Assembly (NCBI RefSeq): GCF_042653205.1
Contig: NZ_JBHSHY010000025.1
Coordinates: 21,913-85,912, forward strand
Reading direction: 5' to 3'
Length of the DNA: 64,000 bases
Source: Paenibacillus_Z sp042653205
GTDB taxonomy: Bacteria; Bacillota; Bacilli; Paenibacillales; Paenibacillaceae
The translations under genes were made by a program, and so were the position numbers. Shown piece by piece: positions 40,576 through 48,919 of the stretch; positions within the stretch are counted from its first letter, which is position 1, and each line of letters begins with the position of its first letter. The notes beneath the pieces were generated by a model. That model was not told where the DNA came from, did not search any database, and saw only the letters and a program-made list of their open reading frames with translations.

Positions 40576-41601
40576 ATGTTATCGGATCGGCAGCGCATGA
40601 TTTTGAACGTCATCATCGACGATTATATCCGCTCGGCGGAGCCAATCGGTTCGCGCAGCATTTCGAAGCGAAGCGACGTCAGCTTCAGCCCGGCGACGAT
40701 TCGCAACGAAATGGCTGATTTGGAGGAGCTCGGCTACCTCGAACAACCTCATACTTCCGCAGGACGGGTGCCATCGATCAAGGGCTACCGCTATTACGTC
40801 GACCATCTCGTCAAACTGGGAGCAGTGTCCGAACGGGATTTGCATTTGGTTCGCTCGTATTTCACCGAGAAGATGAACCAAATGGAGCACATCATCCAGC
40901 ACGCGGCGATGATTCTGTCGAACATGACGAATTACACGAGCATCGTGCTCGGACCGGAGACGTTCACGACGTCGCTGAAGCACTTCCAATTGGTGCCGCT
41001 CAGCGAGGATTCGGCCGTGGCGATCATCGTCACGAACACCGGTCACGTCGAGAACCGCACCATCTCGCTCCCGCCCGACATGAATATGGAAGAAATGCAG
41101 CAGGCGGTGAACATTTTGAACGCCAAGCTGGTCGGCGTTCCGCTCGTCCGCCTGAAATCGAAATTGTACTCGGAAGTCGGTCAAGAGCTCGACCGCTACG
41201 CGGACCAGTTCGAACGGCTGCTCGGCATTCTCGACGAAACGATGGAGAGCGACAACGATCACCGCGTCTTCATGAGCGGCACGACGAACATGCTCACCCA
41301 GCCGGAATTCAAGGACGTCGACAAGGTGAAGACGCTTCTGGATCTGCTGGAAGAAACGCCTACGATCATGCAGATGTTCAATGCGCTTCCAAGCGGTATT
41401 CAAGTCCGCATCGGGACGGAAAATACACATGAGGCGATCAACAACTGCAGCCTGATCACGGCGACGTATTCCGTCGAGGGCAAATCGCTGGGCACGATCG
41501 GCATTCTGGGACCGACCAGGATGGATTACGGCAAGGTGATCAGCTTGCTGGACATTTTGTCGAAGGACATGGCCGTGCTGCTCGGCCGCTGGTACAAGTA
41601 A
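40576..41601 (+). CDS. hrcA: Heat-inducible transcription repressor HrcA
   Basis: A 341-residue repressor with an N-terminal winged helix (RQRMILNVIIDDYIRSAEPIGSR in parts; SPATIRNEMADLEELGYL) and the conserved GRVPSIKGYRYYVD segment, then a GAF-like dimerisation domain. It regulates its own operon through the CIRCE site 65 nt upstream. GGGAGGGA (40563-40570) sets the start at ATG 40576; the in-frame ATG 40561 lies at the edge of that site. Confidence 0.97.
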   Translation: MLSDRQRMILNVIIDDYIRSAEPIGSRSISKRSDVSFSPATIRNEMADLEELGYLEQPHTSAGRVPSIKGYRYYVDHLVKLGAVSERDLHLVRSYFTEKMNQMEHIIQHAAMILSNMTNYTSIVLGPETFTTSLKHFQLVPLSEDSAVAIIVTNTGHVENRTISLPPDMNMEEMQQAVNILNAKLVGVPLVRLKSKLYSEVGQELDRYADQFERLLGILDETMESDNDHRVFMSGTTNMLTQPEFKDVDKVKTLLDLLEETPTIMQMFNALPSGIQVRIGTENTHEAINNCSLITATYSVEGKSLGTIGILGPTRMDYGKVISLLDILSKDMAVLLGRWYK

Positions 41602-41673
41602 CGCTTCGCTTATCCGGCGGGGCGCGATCAAGCCAACTAACGATGATGGATTTCATAGGAGGTGTCAACTCGC

Positions 41674-42252
41674 GTGTCTGTGCATGAACAGCATACGGAT
41701 GAGGAACCTAAGCAAGAGATGGACGCCGCTTCTGCGGAGGAGCAGGAAGAAACCGCAGGCGAGACGGCGCCGGAAGTCGACATTCCGGATGCCGGCGAGG
41801 CGGACGGCCGCATCGCGGAACTGACGAAGCTCGCCGACGAGAACCAGCAGCGCTATTTGCGCGTACAGGCGGATTTCGACAACTTCCGCCGCCGCACGGC
41901 GAAGGAGCGCGAGGAGCTCGCGCAATACGCGTCGATGAAGCTCGTCGGCCAGCTGCTGCCGGTCGTCGACAACTTCGGGCGGGCGATCGAAGCCGCGAAA
42001 GCGGGCGGCGATGTGGAGTCCTTTTCCAAAGGCGTGGAGATGATTTTCCGCCAATTGGAAGGCGTGCTCGAAGCCGAAGGATTGAAGCCGATGGATGCCG
42101 TCGGCCAGCCGTTCAATCCCGATTTTCACCAGGCCATCATGCAGGTGGAATCCGAGGAATACGAGGACGGCATCGTCGTCGAAGAAGCTCAGAAGGGCTT
42201 TATGCTGAAAGATAAAGTGCTGCGTCCCGCCATGGTGAAAGTAAGCGGGTAG
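41674..42252 (+). CDS. grpE: Nucleotide exchange factor GrpE
   Basis: A 192-residue DnaK co-chaperone that promotes ADP release. An acidic N-terminal extension precedes a long coiled coil (LADENQQRYLRVQADFDNF) and the beta-wing domain ending EEAQKGFMLKDKVLRPAMVKV (in parts). The start is most likely GTG 41674, 11 nt after AGGAGG (41657-41662); GTG 41680 is an alternative and no in-frame ATG exists nearby. Confidence 0.96.
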   Translation: MSVHEQHTDEEPKQEMDAASAEEQEETAGETAPEVDIPDAGEADGRIAELTKLADENQQRYLRVQADFDNFRRRTAKEREELAQYASMKLVGQLLPVVDNFGRAIEAAKAGGDVESFSKGVEMIFRQLEGVLEAEGLKPMDAVGQPFNPDFHQAIMQVESEEYEDGIVVEEAQKGFMLKDKVLRPAMVKVSG

Positions 42253-42302
42253 CGCCGGCCGTCTCGATTCATTTCCTAAGTTTAAGGGAGGATTTTCTAC
42301 TT

Positions 42303-44144
42303 ATGAGCAAAGTTATCGGTATCGACCTTGGAACCACGAACTCCTGCGTCGCGGTCATGGAGGGCGGCGAAGCTGTCGTCATCCCGAACCCGGAAGGCAA
42401 CCGGACGACGCCGTCGGTCGTCGGTTTCAAGAAGGACGGCGAACGCATCGTCGGCGAATCCGCGAAGCGCCAAGCCATCACGAATCCGGATCGCACGATC
42501 ATCTCGATCAAGCGCCACATGGGCACGAACCACAAGGAAGTCATCGACGGCAAGGATTTCTCGCCGCAGGAGATTTCCGCGATCATCCTGCAGAAGCTGA
42601 AAGCCGACGCCGAAGCGTACCTCGGCCAGACGGTGACGCAAGCGGTCATCACCGTGCCGGCTTACTTCAACGACAGCCAGCGCCAAGCGACGAAAGACGC
42701 GGGCAAGATCGCCGGCCTCGACGTGCTCCGGATCGTCAACGAGCCGACGGCCGCCGCACTCGCGTACGGCCTTGAAAAATCCGAAGACCAAACGATTCTC
42801 GTCTACGACCTCGGCGGCGGCACGTTCGACGTCTCGATCCTCGAGCTGGGCGACGGTTTCTTCGAAGTTAAAGCGACGAGCGGCGACAACCACCTCGGCG
42901 GCGACGACTTCGACCAAGTCATCATCGACTATCTCGTGACGGAGTTCAAAAAAGAGCACGGCATCGACCTGTCGAAGGACAAAGCGGCCGTTCAGCGTCT
43001 CAAGGACGCGGCGGAGAAGGCGAAGAAGGAACTGTCCGGCGTGCTGACGTCGACGATTTCCCTGCCGTTCATCACGATGGTCGACGGCGTGCCGCAGCAC
43101 TTGGAGCTCAGCCTGACGCGCGCGAAATTCGAAGAGCTGTCCGCGGGTCTCGTGGAGCGCACCCTCGGTCCTACGCGCCAAGCGCTCAGCGATGCCGCCA
43201 TGTCCCCGAGCGACATCGACAAGGTTGTGCTGGTCGGCGGTTCCACGCGGATTCCGGCCGTGCAGGACGCCGTGAAGAGGCTCATCGGCAAAGAGCCGCA
43301 CAAGGGCGTGAACCCGGACGAAGTCGTCGCCCTCGGCGCGGCGGTGCAAGCGGGCGTCCTGACGGGCGACGTCAAGGACGTCGTGCTGCTCGACGTTACA
43401 CCGCTCTCCCTCGGCATCGAAACTGCTGGCGGCGTGTTCACGAAGATGATCGAGCGCAACACGACGATCCCGACGTCCAAGTCGCAAGTGTTCTCCACGT
43501 ATGCGGACAATCAGCCGAGTGTAGAGATTCACGTCCTGCAGGGCGAGCGCCAAATGGCCGCCGGCAACAAGACGCTGGGCCGCTTCACGCTGGGCGACAT
43601 TCCGCTGGCGCCGCGCGGCGTGCCGCAAATCGAGGTCACCTTCGACATCGACGCGAACGGCATCGTCAACGTCTCCGCACTTGACAAAGGCACGGGCAAG
43701 AGCCAAAAAATCACGATTACGTCCTCCGGCGGCTTGTCGGACGAAGAAATCGATCGTATGATGAAAGATGCCGAGTTGAACGCGGAAGAAGACCGCAAGC
43801 GCCGCGAGCTGGTCGAAGCGAAGAACAGCGCGGATCAGCTGGTCTACTCCGTCGACAAGACAATCAAGGATCTTGGCGACAAAGTCGACGCCGGCGAAAT
43901 CGCGAAAGCGAACGAAGCGAAGGAAAAAGTGACCGCGGCGCTCGTGACGGACGACGTGGAGCAAATCAACGCGGCCGCGCAAGAGTTGACGGAAATCATC
44001 CAGCAGCTGTCGGTGAAGCTGTACGAGCAAGCCCAAGCGGCAGGCGGCGAGCAAGGCGCGGGTCCGGAAGCGGGCGGCGCGCAAGGCGGCGGCAAAGACA
44101 ACGTGGTCGATGCCGACTACGAAGTCGTCGACGACAAGAAATAA
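42303..44144 (+). CDS. dnaK: Chaperone DnaK (Hsp70)
   Basis: A 613-residue Hsp70 with IGIDLGTTNSCVAVMEGG at the N-terminus, the actin-like phosphate loops (YDLGGGTFDVS), the VLVGGSTRIPAVQ segment, the linker VLLDVTPLSLGIET and the substrate-binding domain. It lacks the extra segment of proteobacterial DnaK, as in Firmicutes. The tail is Gly/Ala-rich and ends DNVVDADYEVVDDKK. A hairpin terminator follows, partly separating dnaJ. Confidence 0.99.
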   Translation: MSKVIGIDLGTTNSCVAVMEGGEAVVIPNPEGNRTTPSVVGFKKDGERIVGESAKRQAITNPDRTIISIKRHMGTNHKEVIDGKDFSPQEISAIILQKLKADAEAYLGQTVTQAVITVPAYFNDSQRQATKDAGKIAGLDVLRIVNEPTAAALAYGLEKSEDQTILVYDLGGGTFDVSILELGDGFFEVKATSGDNHLGGDDFDQVIIDYLVTEFKKEHGIDLSKDKAAVQRLKDAAEKAKKELSGVLTSTISLPFITMVDGVPQHLELSLTRAKFEELSAGLVERTLGPTRQALSDAAMSPSDIDKVVLVGGSTRIPAVQDAVKRLIGKEPHKGVNPDEVVALGAAVQAGVLTGDVKDVVLLDVTPLSLGIETAGGVFTKMIERNTTIPTSKSQVFSTYADNQPSVEIHVLQGERQMAAGNKTLGRFTLGDIPLAPRGVPQIEVTFDIDANGIVNVSALDKGTGKSQKITITSSGGLSDEEIDRMMKDAELNAEEDRKRRELVEAKNSADQLVYSVDKTIKDLGDKVDAGEIAKANEAKEKVTAALVTDDVEQINAAAQELTEIIQQLSVKLYEQAQAAGGEQGAGPEAGGAQGGGKDNVVDADYEVVDDKK

Positions 44145-44180
44145 GCTTCGCGACAATACGAATGCGGTTGGCTTAGCGTA

Positions 44181-44226
44181 AACGGTGCGCCGTCCTTGTA
44201 TCACGGACGGCGCAGCCGTTTTTCGT
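44181..44226 (+). terminator. Terminator between dnaK and dnaJ
   Basis: GCGCCGTCC (44187-44195) pairs with GGACGGCGC (44205-44213) and AACGG with CCGTT outside; TTTTT follows. It should lower the amount of dnaJ relative to dnaK. Confidence 0.85.
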
Positions 44227-44358
44227 GTGATTACGGGAGGTTGCGGGGAACGCGCGCTTATTGCGGCGTCCGAACGCGGCGCGCACGGGAATCGGCCGGC
44301 GTGCGCCTGTTCCGGCGAGAAGGCAACCAGCGGAAATAGGAGACGGGGTGACGGATTT

Positions 44359-45483
44359 TTGGCTAAACGGGATTATTACGAAGTGCTCGGCGTTGACAAA
44401 GGCGCAAACGAAGACGAAATCAAGAAGGCGTACCGCAAGCTGGCGCGCCAGTACCATCCGGACGTGAACAAGGCAGCAGACGCGGAATCGAAGTTCAAGG
44501 AAGTCAAGGAAGCATACGACGTGCTGAGCGACGATACCAGGCGCGCCACGTACGACCAGTACGGGCATGTCGATCCGAACCAAGGCTTCGGCGGCGGAGG
44601 CGGCGCGGACTTTGGCGGCGGCTTCGGAGACATCTTCGACATGTTCTTCGGCGGGGGCGGCCGGCGCGATCCGAACGCGCCGCAGCGCGGCAACGACCTG
44701 CAGTATACGATGACGATCGAGTTCAAGGAAGCCGTCTTCGGCAAAGAAACCGAGATCACGATTCCGCGCACCGAGAACTGCGACACGTGCGCGGGCTCCG
44801 GCGCCAAGCCGGGCACGAAGCCGGAAACCTGCTCCGTCTGCCGCGGCACCGGCCAGCAGGAAGTCGTGCAAAACACGCCGTTCGGCCGAATGGTCAACCG
44901 CCGCGCGTGCTCGAACTGCAGCGGCACGGGCAAAGTCATCAAAGAAAAATGCCCAACCTGCCACGGCGCGGGCAAAGTAAAGAAAACGCGCAAAATCAAC
45001 GTGAAAATTCCTGCCGGCGTGGACGAAGGCGCGCAAATCCGCCTGTCCGGCGAAGGCGAGAGCGGCACGCGCGGCGGTCCGGCCGGCGATCTCTACATCG
45101 TCATCCGCGTCAAGCCGCACGACTTCTTCGAGCGGGAGAACGATGATATCTATTGCGAAGTGCCGCTGACGTTCGCGCAGGCGGCGCTCGGCGACGAGAT
45201 CGAAATTCCGACGCTGAGCGAGAAGGTGAAGCTGAAGATTCCGGCCGGGACGCAGACGGGTACGTACTTCCGCCTCAAGGGCAAGGGCGTTCCGCGTCTC
45301 CGCGGCTATGGCACAGGCGATCAGCACGTCAAGGTGACGGTCGTGACGCCGACGAACCTGAGCGAGGAGCAAAAAGAACTGTTCCGTCAGCTGGCCGGCG
45401 GCGCGGGCGGCGTCAGCGAGGTGCAGCACGAGCACCACGAGACGATTTTCGAGAAGATGAAAAAAGCATTCCGCGGCGACTGA
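44359..45483 (+). CDS. dnaJ: Chaperone DnaJ (Hsp40)
   Basis: A 374-residue co-chaperone. The J domain begins AKRDYYEVLGV and contains HPD. A Gly/Phe-rich region follows (GGGGGADFGGGFGD). Four zinc repeats are visible: CDTCAGSG, CSVCRGTG, CSNCSGTG and CPTCHGAG. Translation starts at TTG 44359, 8 nt after GGGGTGA (44345-44351); codons upstream in the same frame overlap the terminator. Confidence 0.97.
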   Translation: MAKRDYYEVLGVDKGANEDEIKKAYRKLARQYHPDVNKAADAESKFKEVKEAYDVLSDDTRRATYDQYGHVDPNQGFGGGGGADFGGGFGDIFDMFFGGGGRRDPNAPQRGNDLQYTMTIEFKEAVFGKETEITIPRTENCDTCAGSGAKPGTKPETCSVCRGTGQQEVVQNTPFGRMVNRRACSNCSGTGKVIKEKCPTCHGAGKVKKTRKINVKIPAGVDEGAQIRLSGEGESGTRGGPAGDLYIVIRVKPHDFFERENDDIYCEVPLTFAQAALGDEIEIPTLSEKVKLKIPAGTQTGTYFRLKGKGVPRLRGYGTGDQHVKVTVVTPTNLSEEQKELFRQLAGGAGGVSEVQHEHHETIFEKMKKAFRGD

Positions 45484-45575
45484 CGCCGCGCGGCGGCCAG
45501 GCATAGAATCGCGCCCATTGGTTTATGCTAACCTTCGTGTTCATTTTATTTCACGCGCGAAGGAGCCCGACGACG

Positions 45576-45752
45576 ATGAGCGAAAATCTGGAAAAGCAAA
45601 ATTTCGGCAACCTGCCGATCGGCAAAAACGAGGACGTGGAGTTCTCGGAGGAGCAGGCGGACGATGCCGACCGCATCGCGATGAAGCGCGCGGAGGATGC
45701 GGATGCCCGCGCGCAGGCGAAGGCGACGCAGCAAGCGCAGCGCCTGCGCTGA
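45576..45752 (+). CDS. Small hydrophilic YfhD-like protein, 58 residues
   Basis: A very polar protein without hydrophobic core. The segment LPIGKNEDVEFSEEQADDADRI (in parts) followed by Ala/Arg/Glu-rich repeats resembles the short YfhD-type proteins of bacilli, some of which are made late in sporulation; I recognise this by pattern only. AAGGAG lies 9-10 nt before ATG 45576. It is followed 12 nt later by another tiny gene. The 92 nt before it have no clear promoter. Confidence 0.6.
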   Translation: MSENLEKQNFGNLPIGKNEDVEFSEEQADDADRIAMKRAEDADARAQAKATQQAQRLR

Positions 45753-45764
45753 AGCGGAGCGCCC

Positions 45765-45956
45765 ATGACGACGATCCGCGCGATGTTCGAGGACGGCAGC
45801 CGGGCGCGGGAAGCGCAGCTTAAGCTGCAGTTTCTGCGCGTCGACGGCATCGACGAAAGCCCCGACGGCACCTCCTGGACCGCGGCGGTCGACGACGAGC
45901 TCGTCGAGCGCGCGATTCATCTCGTCCGCCAAACCGGCGGTACGGTCGAGTTGTAG
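45765..45956 (+). CDS. Hypothetical 63-residue protein
   Basis: A small mixed alpha/beta protein that I do not recognise: MTTIRAMFEDGSRAREAQ, then LQFLRVDGIDES, SWTAAVDDELVERAIHLV and QTGGTVEL. The pattern of a strand, helix, strand and helix suggests a compact fold of ferredoxin-like size. CGGAGC lies about 5-6 nt before ATG 45765, and it is 12 nt after the YfhD-like gene, so the two are probably co-transcribed. A strong terminator follows. Confidence 0.6.
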   Translation: MTTIRAMFEDGSRAREAQLKLQFLRVDGIDESPDGTSWTAAVDDELVERAIHLVRQTGGTVEL

Positions 45957-45978
45957 CCGCATATGCGAAAAGCGCGAG

Positions 45979-46022
45979 AGCCGGATGTTCGGACCCCAGC
46001 GGTCCGAGCATCCGGCTTTTTC
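45979..46022 (+). terminator. Rho-independent terminator after the two small genes
   Basis: AGCCGGATG (45979-45987) pairs with CATCCGGCT (46009-46017), TCGGACC with GGTCCGA inside it, then TTTTTCG. Confidence 0.9.
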
Positions 46023-46077
46023 GTTTGGAACGTCCTGTGAACGCATGTCCGCGGTAAACGGCGGCGGAAGGCTCGTT

Positions 46078-46106
46078 TTGTGAAGAAGCGGCAACTAGTG
46101 TAGAAT
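46078..46106 (+). promoter_or_regulatory. SigA promoter of prmA
   Basis: TTGTGA (46078-46083), 17-nt spacer, TAGAAT (46101-46106). Confidence 0.7.
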
Positions 46107-46165
46107 AGACCTCATAGGTTTGCATATAAGCAAGTTATCGACGATATTCAGGGGGAACGGAACGC

Positions 46166-47149
46166 GTGAAATGGCATGAATTGACGATCAATACGACGGA
46201 AGAGGCAATCGAAATGATTTCCAACTTCCTGCACGAAATGGACGCGGACGGCGTATCCATCGAAGAATCGGGCACGCTCAACAAGCAGCGCGACACGTCG
46301 CTCGGCCAGTGGTACGAGCATCCGCTGAACGATATTCCGGAAGGCTGCGCGGTCATCAAAGGGTACTTCTCCGAGCTCGACGCGGACGTCGACGCGCTCG
46401 TCGCGCAGCTGCCGCCGCGCATCGACGAGCTGCGGGAATTCGGCATCGATCCCGGCGACTATACGATCACGACGGCGCTCGTCGACGAAGAGGATTGGGC
46501 GAATGCGTGGAAACAGTATTTCAAGCCGATCCGCGTGACGGAGCGGCTGACGATCAAGCCGACGTGGGAGGACTATGCGCCATCGCCGGACGAACGGATC
46601 ATTGAACTGGATCCCGGCATGGCGTTCGGCACGGGCACGCATCCGACGACTGCGCTCTGCCTGCGGACGTTGGAATCCGTCGTCCGGGGCGGCGAGGAAG
46701 TCATCGACGTCGGTACGGGCTCGGGCATCCTGGCCATCGGCGCGATGCTGCTCGGGGCGCGGCGCGTCCTGGCGCTCGACCTCGATCCGATCGCCGTCTC
46801 TTCGGCGTCGGAGAACAGCCGGCTGAATCGGCTGGAGAACGACATCCAGGTCCATTTGAGCGACCTGCTGGGCGTGCTGAAGAGCCGGGAAGAAGGCGGG
46901 AACGCGGTACCGCTCAACGTGACGGTGCCTGTCGATCTGGTCGTCGCGAACATTCTCGCGGAGATCATCCTGCTGTTCATCGATGACGTCTATGCGGCGC
47001 TGAAGCCGGGCGGCACTTATATCGCGTCGGGCATCTTCAAGAACAAGGAAGAAGCGGTGGCCGAAGGGCTGGAAGCTGCGGGCTTCGCGATCGTCGACCG
47101 GCAGCGCGACCAGGACTGGATCGCGTTCGTGGCGAAGAAGCCGGAGTAG
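46166..47149 (+). CDS. prmA: Ribosomal protein L11 methyltransferase
   Basis: A 327-residue methyltransferase that trimethylates L11. The N-terminal L11-binding domain begins KWHELTINTTEEAIEMISNF (in parts). The SAM domain has MAFGTGTHPTTALCL, VIDVGTGSGILAIGA and VVANILAEI. GTG 46166 is the start, with GGGGGAA at 46151-46157. In B. subtilis it is yqeT, directly after dnaJ; here two small genes lie between. Confidence 0.95.
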   Translation: MKWHELTINTTEEAIEMISNFLHEMDADGVSIEESGTLNKQRDTSLGQWYEHPLNDIPEGCAVIKGYFSELDADVDALVAQLPPRIDELREFGIDPGDYTITTALVDEEDWANAWKQYFKPIRVTERLTIKPTWEDYAPSPDERIIELDPGMAFGTGTHPTTALCLRTLESVVRGGEEVIDVGTGSGILAIGAMLLGARRVLALDLDPIAVSSASENSRLNRLENDIQVHLSDLLGVLKSREEGGNAVPLNVTVPVDLVVANILAEIILLFIDDVYAALKPGGTYIASGIFKNKEEAVAEGLEAAGFAIVDRQRDQDWIAFVAKKPE

Positions 47150-47301
47150 GAGCGTAACGGGCAAGCGATTTCGGAAGCTTGGCGGTGAAGAGGGGCGGGG
47201 CGGTTCATCGCTGGAACCCGGCCCTCTATGAGCCTAGCGGGCAGCGCTTCCGCGAACGCTCTGCGCGGCCAAGCGAATCGAACGATTTAGGAGGCTGAAG
47301 C

Positions 47302-48018
47302 GTGTCGCAATTTCTGTGGTACCCGCTTAATGATCTGCCCTTTATTTTTCTCGTTCTTATGATTGCGTTCACGGTCCATGAATTCGCGCATGCGTTCAGC
47401 GCGTATAAGTTCGGGGACAAAACAGCCTACGACGCGGGGCGCGTCACACTCAACCCGAGGGCTCATCTCGACGTGCTCGGGACGATTCTGCTGCTCGTCG
47501 CGGGCTTCGGCTGGGCGAAGCCGGTTCCGGTCAACCGGGGGAAGTTCAAGCATCCGCGGCTGATGGGCATCGTCGTATCGGCGGTCGGACCGCTCAGCAA
47601 CCTGCTGATCGCCGTCCTCGGCATTATCGCGGTCTATATACTCAACGAAACCGGCTATTTGAGCACGGCCTCCCACGGCGTCCAGCAGGCGATCGGGCAT
47701 TTTTCCTATTATCTCATCACGATTAATATTTTGCTGTTCCTGTTCAACCTCATTCCGGTTCCGCCGCTCGACGGCTACCGGATCATTCAGGACCTCGTTC
47801 CGCTTCAGGTCAGGTACCGCATGGACCAGCTGGCCCATTGGGGCATCTTCCTGTTCCTGCTGATCGTGTTCATCCCCGCGCTGCGAAGCAACACGCTTGA
47901 CCCGTTGTTCTCGTATTCGGTCGAGATATTCCTGTTCGTCTGCCGCAGGTGCGAGCTCGTGTTTGATCCCGTGAATTGGCCGCTGCTTTGGACGGATTTC
48001 TTTGCGATGTCCAATTAA
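47302..48018 (+). CDS. Site-2 protease-like M50 family membrane metalloprotease
   Basis: A 238-residue membrane protein. The zinc motif HEFAH (HExxH) lies in the first helix, and the third ligand is in IPVPPLDGYRI. Five to six hydrophobic segments are visible. It belongs to the short M50B group without PDZ domain, common in Firmicutes. The substrates are unknown; cleavage of membrane anti-sigma factors is a typical job for the family. GTG 47302 follows AGGAGG (47288-47293) by 8 nt. It is inserted between prmA and rsmE, which are adjacent in B. subtilis. Confidence 0.9.
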   Translation: MSQFLWYPLNDLPFIFLVLMIAFTVHEFAHAFSAYKFGDKTAYDAGRVTLNPRAHLDVLGTILLLVAGFGWAKPVPVNRGKFKHPRLMGIVVSAVGPLSNLLIAVLGIIAVYILNETGYLSTASHGVQQAIGHFSYYLITINILLFLFNLIPVPPLDGYRIIQDLVPLQVRYRMDQLAHWGIFLFLLIVFIPALRSNTLDPLFSYSVEIFLFVCRRCELVFDPVNWPLLWTDFFAMSN

Positions 48019-48147
48019 TCCGCGGTCCCGCTGGTAAATCTTTTGCCCGCTGGCGAAGCGGGTTCAAAACGTGTATGATGAAGGTTGGAGCGTTCACGCG
48101 GACTGCCGGCCGGCGGCCCGCGATTCGATAGGAAAGGTTCTACACCG

Positions 48148-48915
48148 ATGCAGCGATACTTTGTAACGACGGAGCAGATCGACGGGAGCCGGATCGTGCT
48201 CGCCGGAGACGATGCTCATCACATAACGCGCGTCATGCGCATGGAGGCCGGCGACGTCATCATCGTCAGCGACGGCGTCTCCCGCGTGGCTGAGGCGCGA
48301 ATCGCGGCCATCTCGCCGGGGCGGGTAGAAGCCGAAGCCGCGGAATGGCTGCCGATGAACGGCGAGCCGCTTTGGTCGGTGACGATCGCGCAGAGTCTGC
48401 CCAAGGGCGACAAGATGGAGCTGGTCATCCAGAAGGGAACCGAGATCGGGGCGGCGGCGTTTCTGCCGTTCGAATCCCAGCGGATGATCGTGCAGTACGA
48501 CGGGAAGAAGGAAGCGAAGCGGCTGGAGCGCTGGGCCAAAATCGCCAAGGAAGCGGCCGAGCAGGCGCATCGGAGCCGCATTCCGGCGATCGAGGCCGTG
48601 GCGACGTGGAAGCAGCTGGTCGCGCGGATTCCGTCGTACGATTTGGCGCTGTTCTGCTACGAGAAGGAGAGCGGCGGCAAAGGCTTGCGAGAAGCCATGG
48701 CCGCCCGGATTCGGGACGGCGGTTGGGACGGGGCGCGCAGCGTGCTGCTCGTCGTCGGCCCGGAAGGCGGCTTCACCGAGCGCGAAGCCGAAGAAGCGGA
48801 AGAGGCCGGCGCGGTCGTCGTCGGCTTGGGCAAGCGAATTTTGCGCACGGAAACCGCCGCGATGGTGGGACTCGCCTGCCTCATGTACGAATCAGGAGAA
48901 ATGGGAGGCGTCTAA
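48148..48915 (+). CDS. rsmE: 16S rRNA (uracil-1498-N3)-methyltransferase
   Basis: A 255-residue SPOUT methyltransferase. It starts MQRYFVTTEQ and has HHITRVMRMEAGD (PUA-like part), EIGAAAFLPFESQRMIV and the trefoil-knot signatures VVGPEGGFTEREAE and LGKRILRTETAAM. It methylates U1498 of 16S rRNA. ATG 48148 lies behind GGAAAGG. In B. subtilis it is yqeU. It is followed 4 nt later by mtaB. Confidence 0.96.
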   Translation: MQRYFVTTEQIDGSRIVLAGDDAHHITRVMRMEAGDVIIVSDGVSRVAEARIAAISPGRVEAEAAEWLPMNGEPLWSVTIAQSLPKGDKMELVIQKGTEIGAAAFLPFESQRMIVQYDGKKEAKRLERWAKIAKEAAEQAHRSRIPAIEAVATWKQLVARIPSYDLALFCYEKESGGKGLREAMAARIRDGGWDGARSVLLVVGPEGGFTEREAEEAEEAGAVVVGLGKRILRTETAAMVGLACLMYESGEMGGV

Positions 48916-48919
48916 CGAC

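Noticed and set aside
42297..44204. 635-residue open frame on the minus strand across the whole of dnaK
   Set aside because: It mirrors the GC-rich codon structure of dnaK; antisense frames to dnaK are a well-known artefact. No ribosome-binding site and an Arg/Asp/His-biased composition without a recognisable fold.
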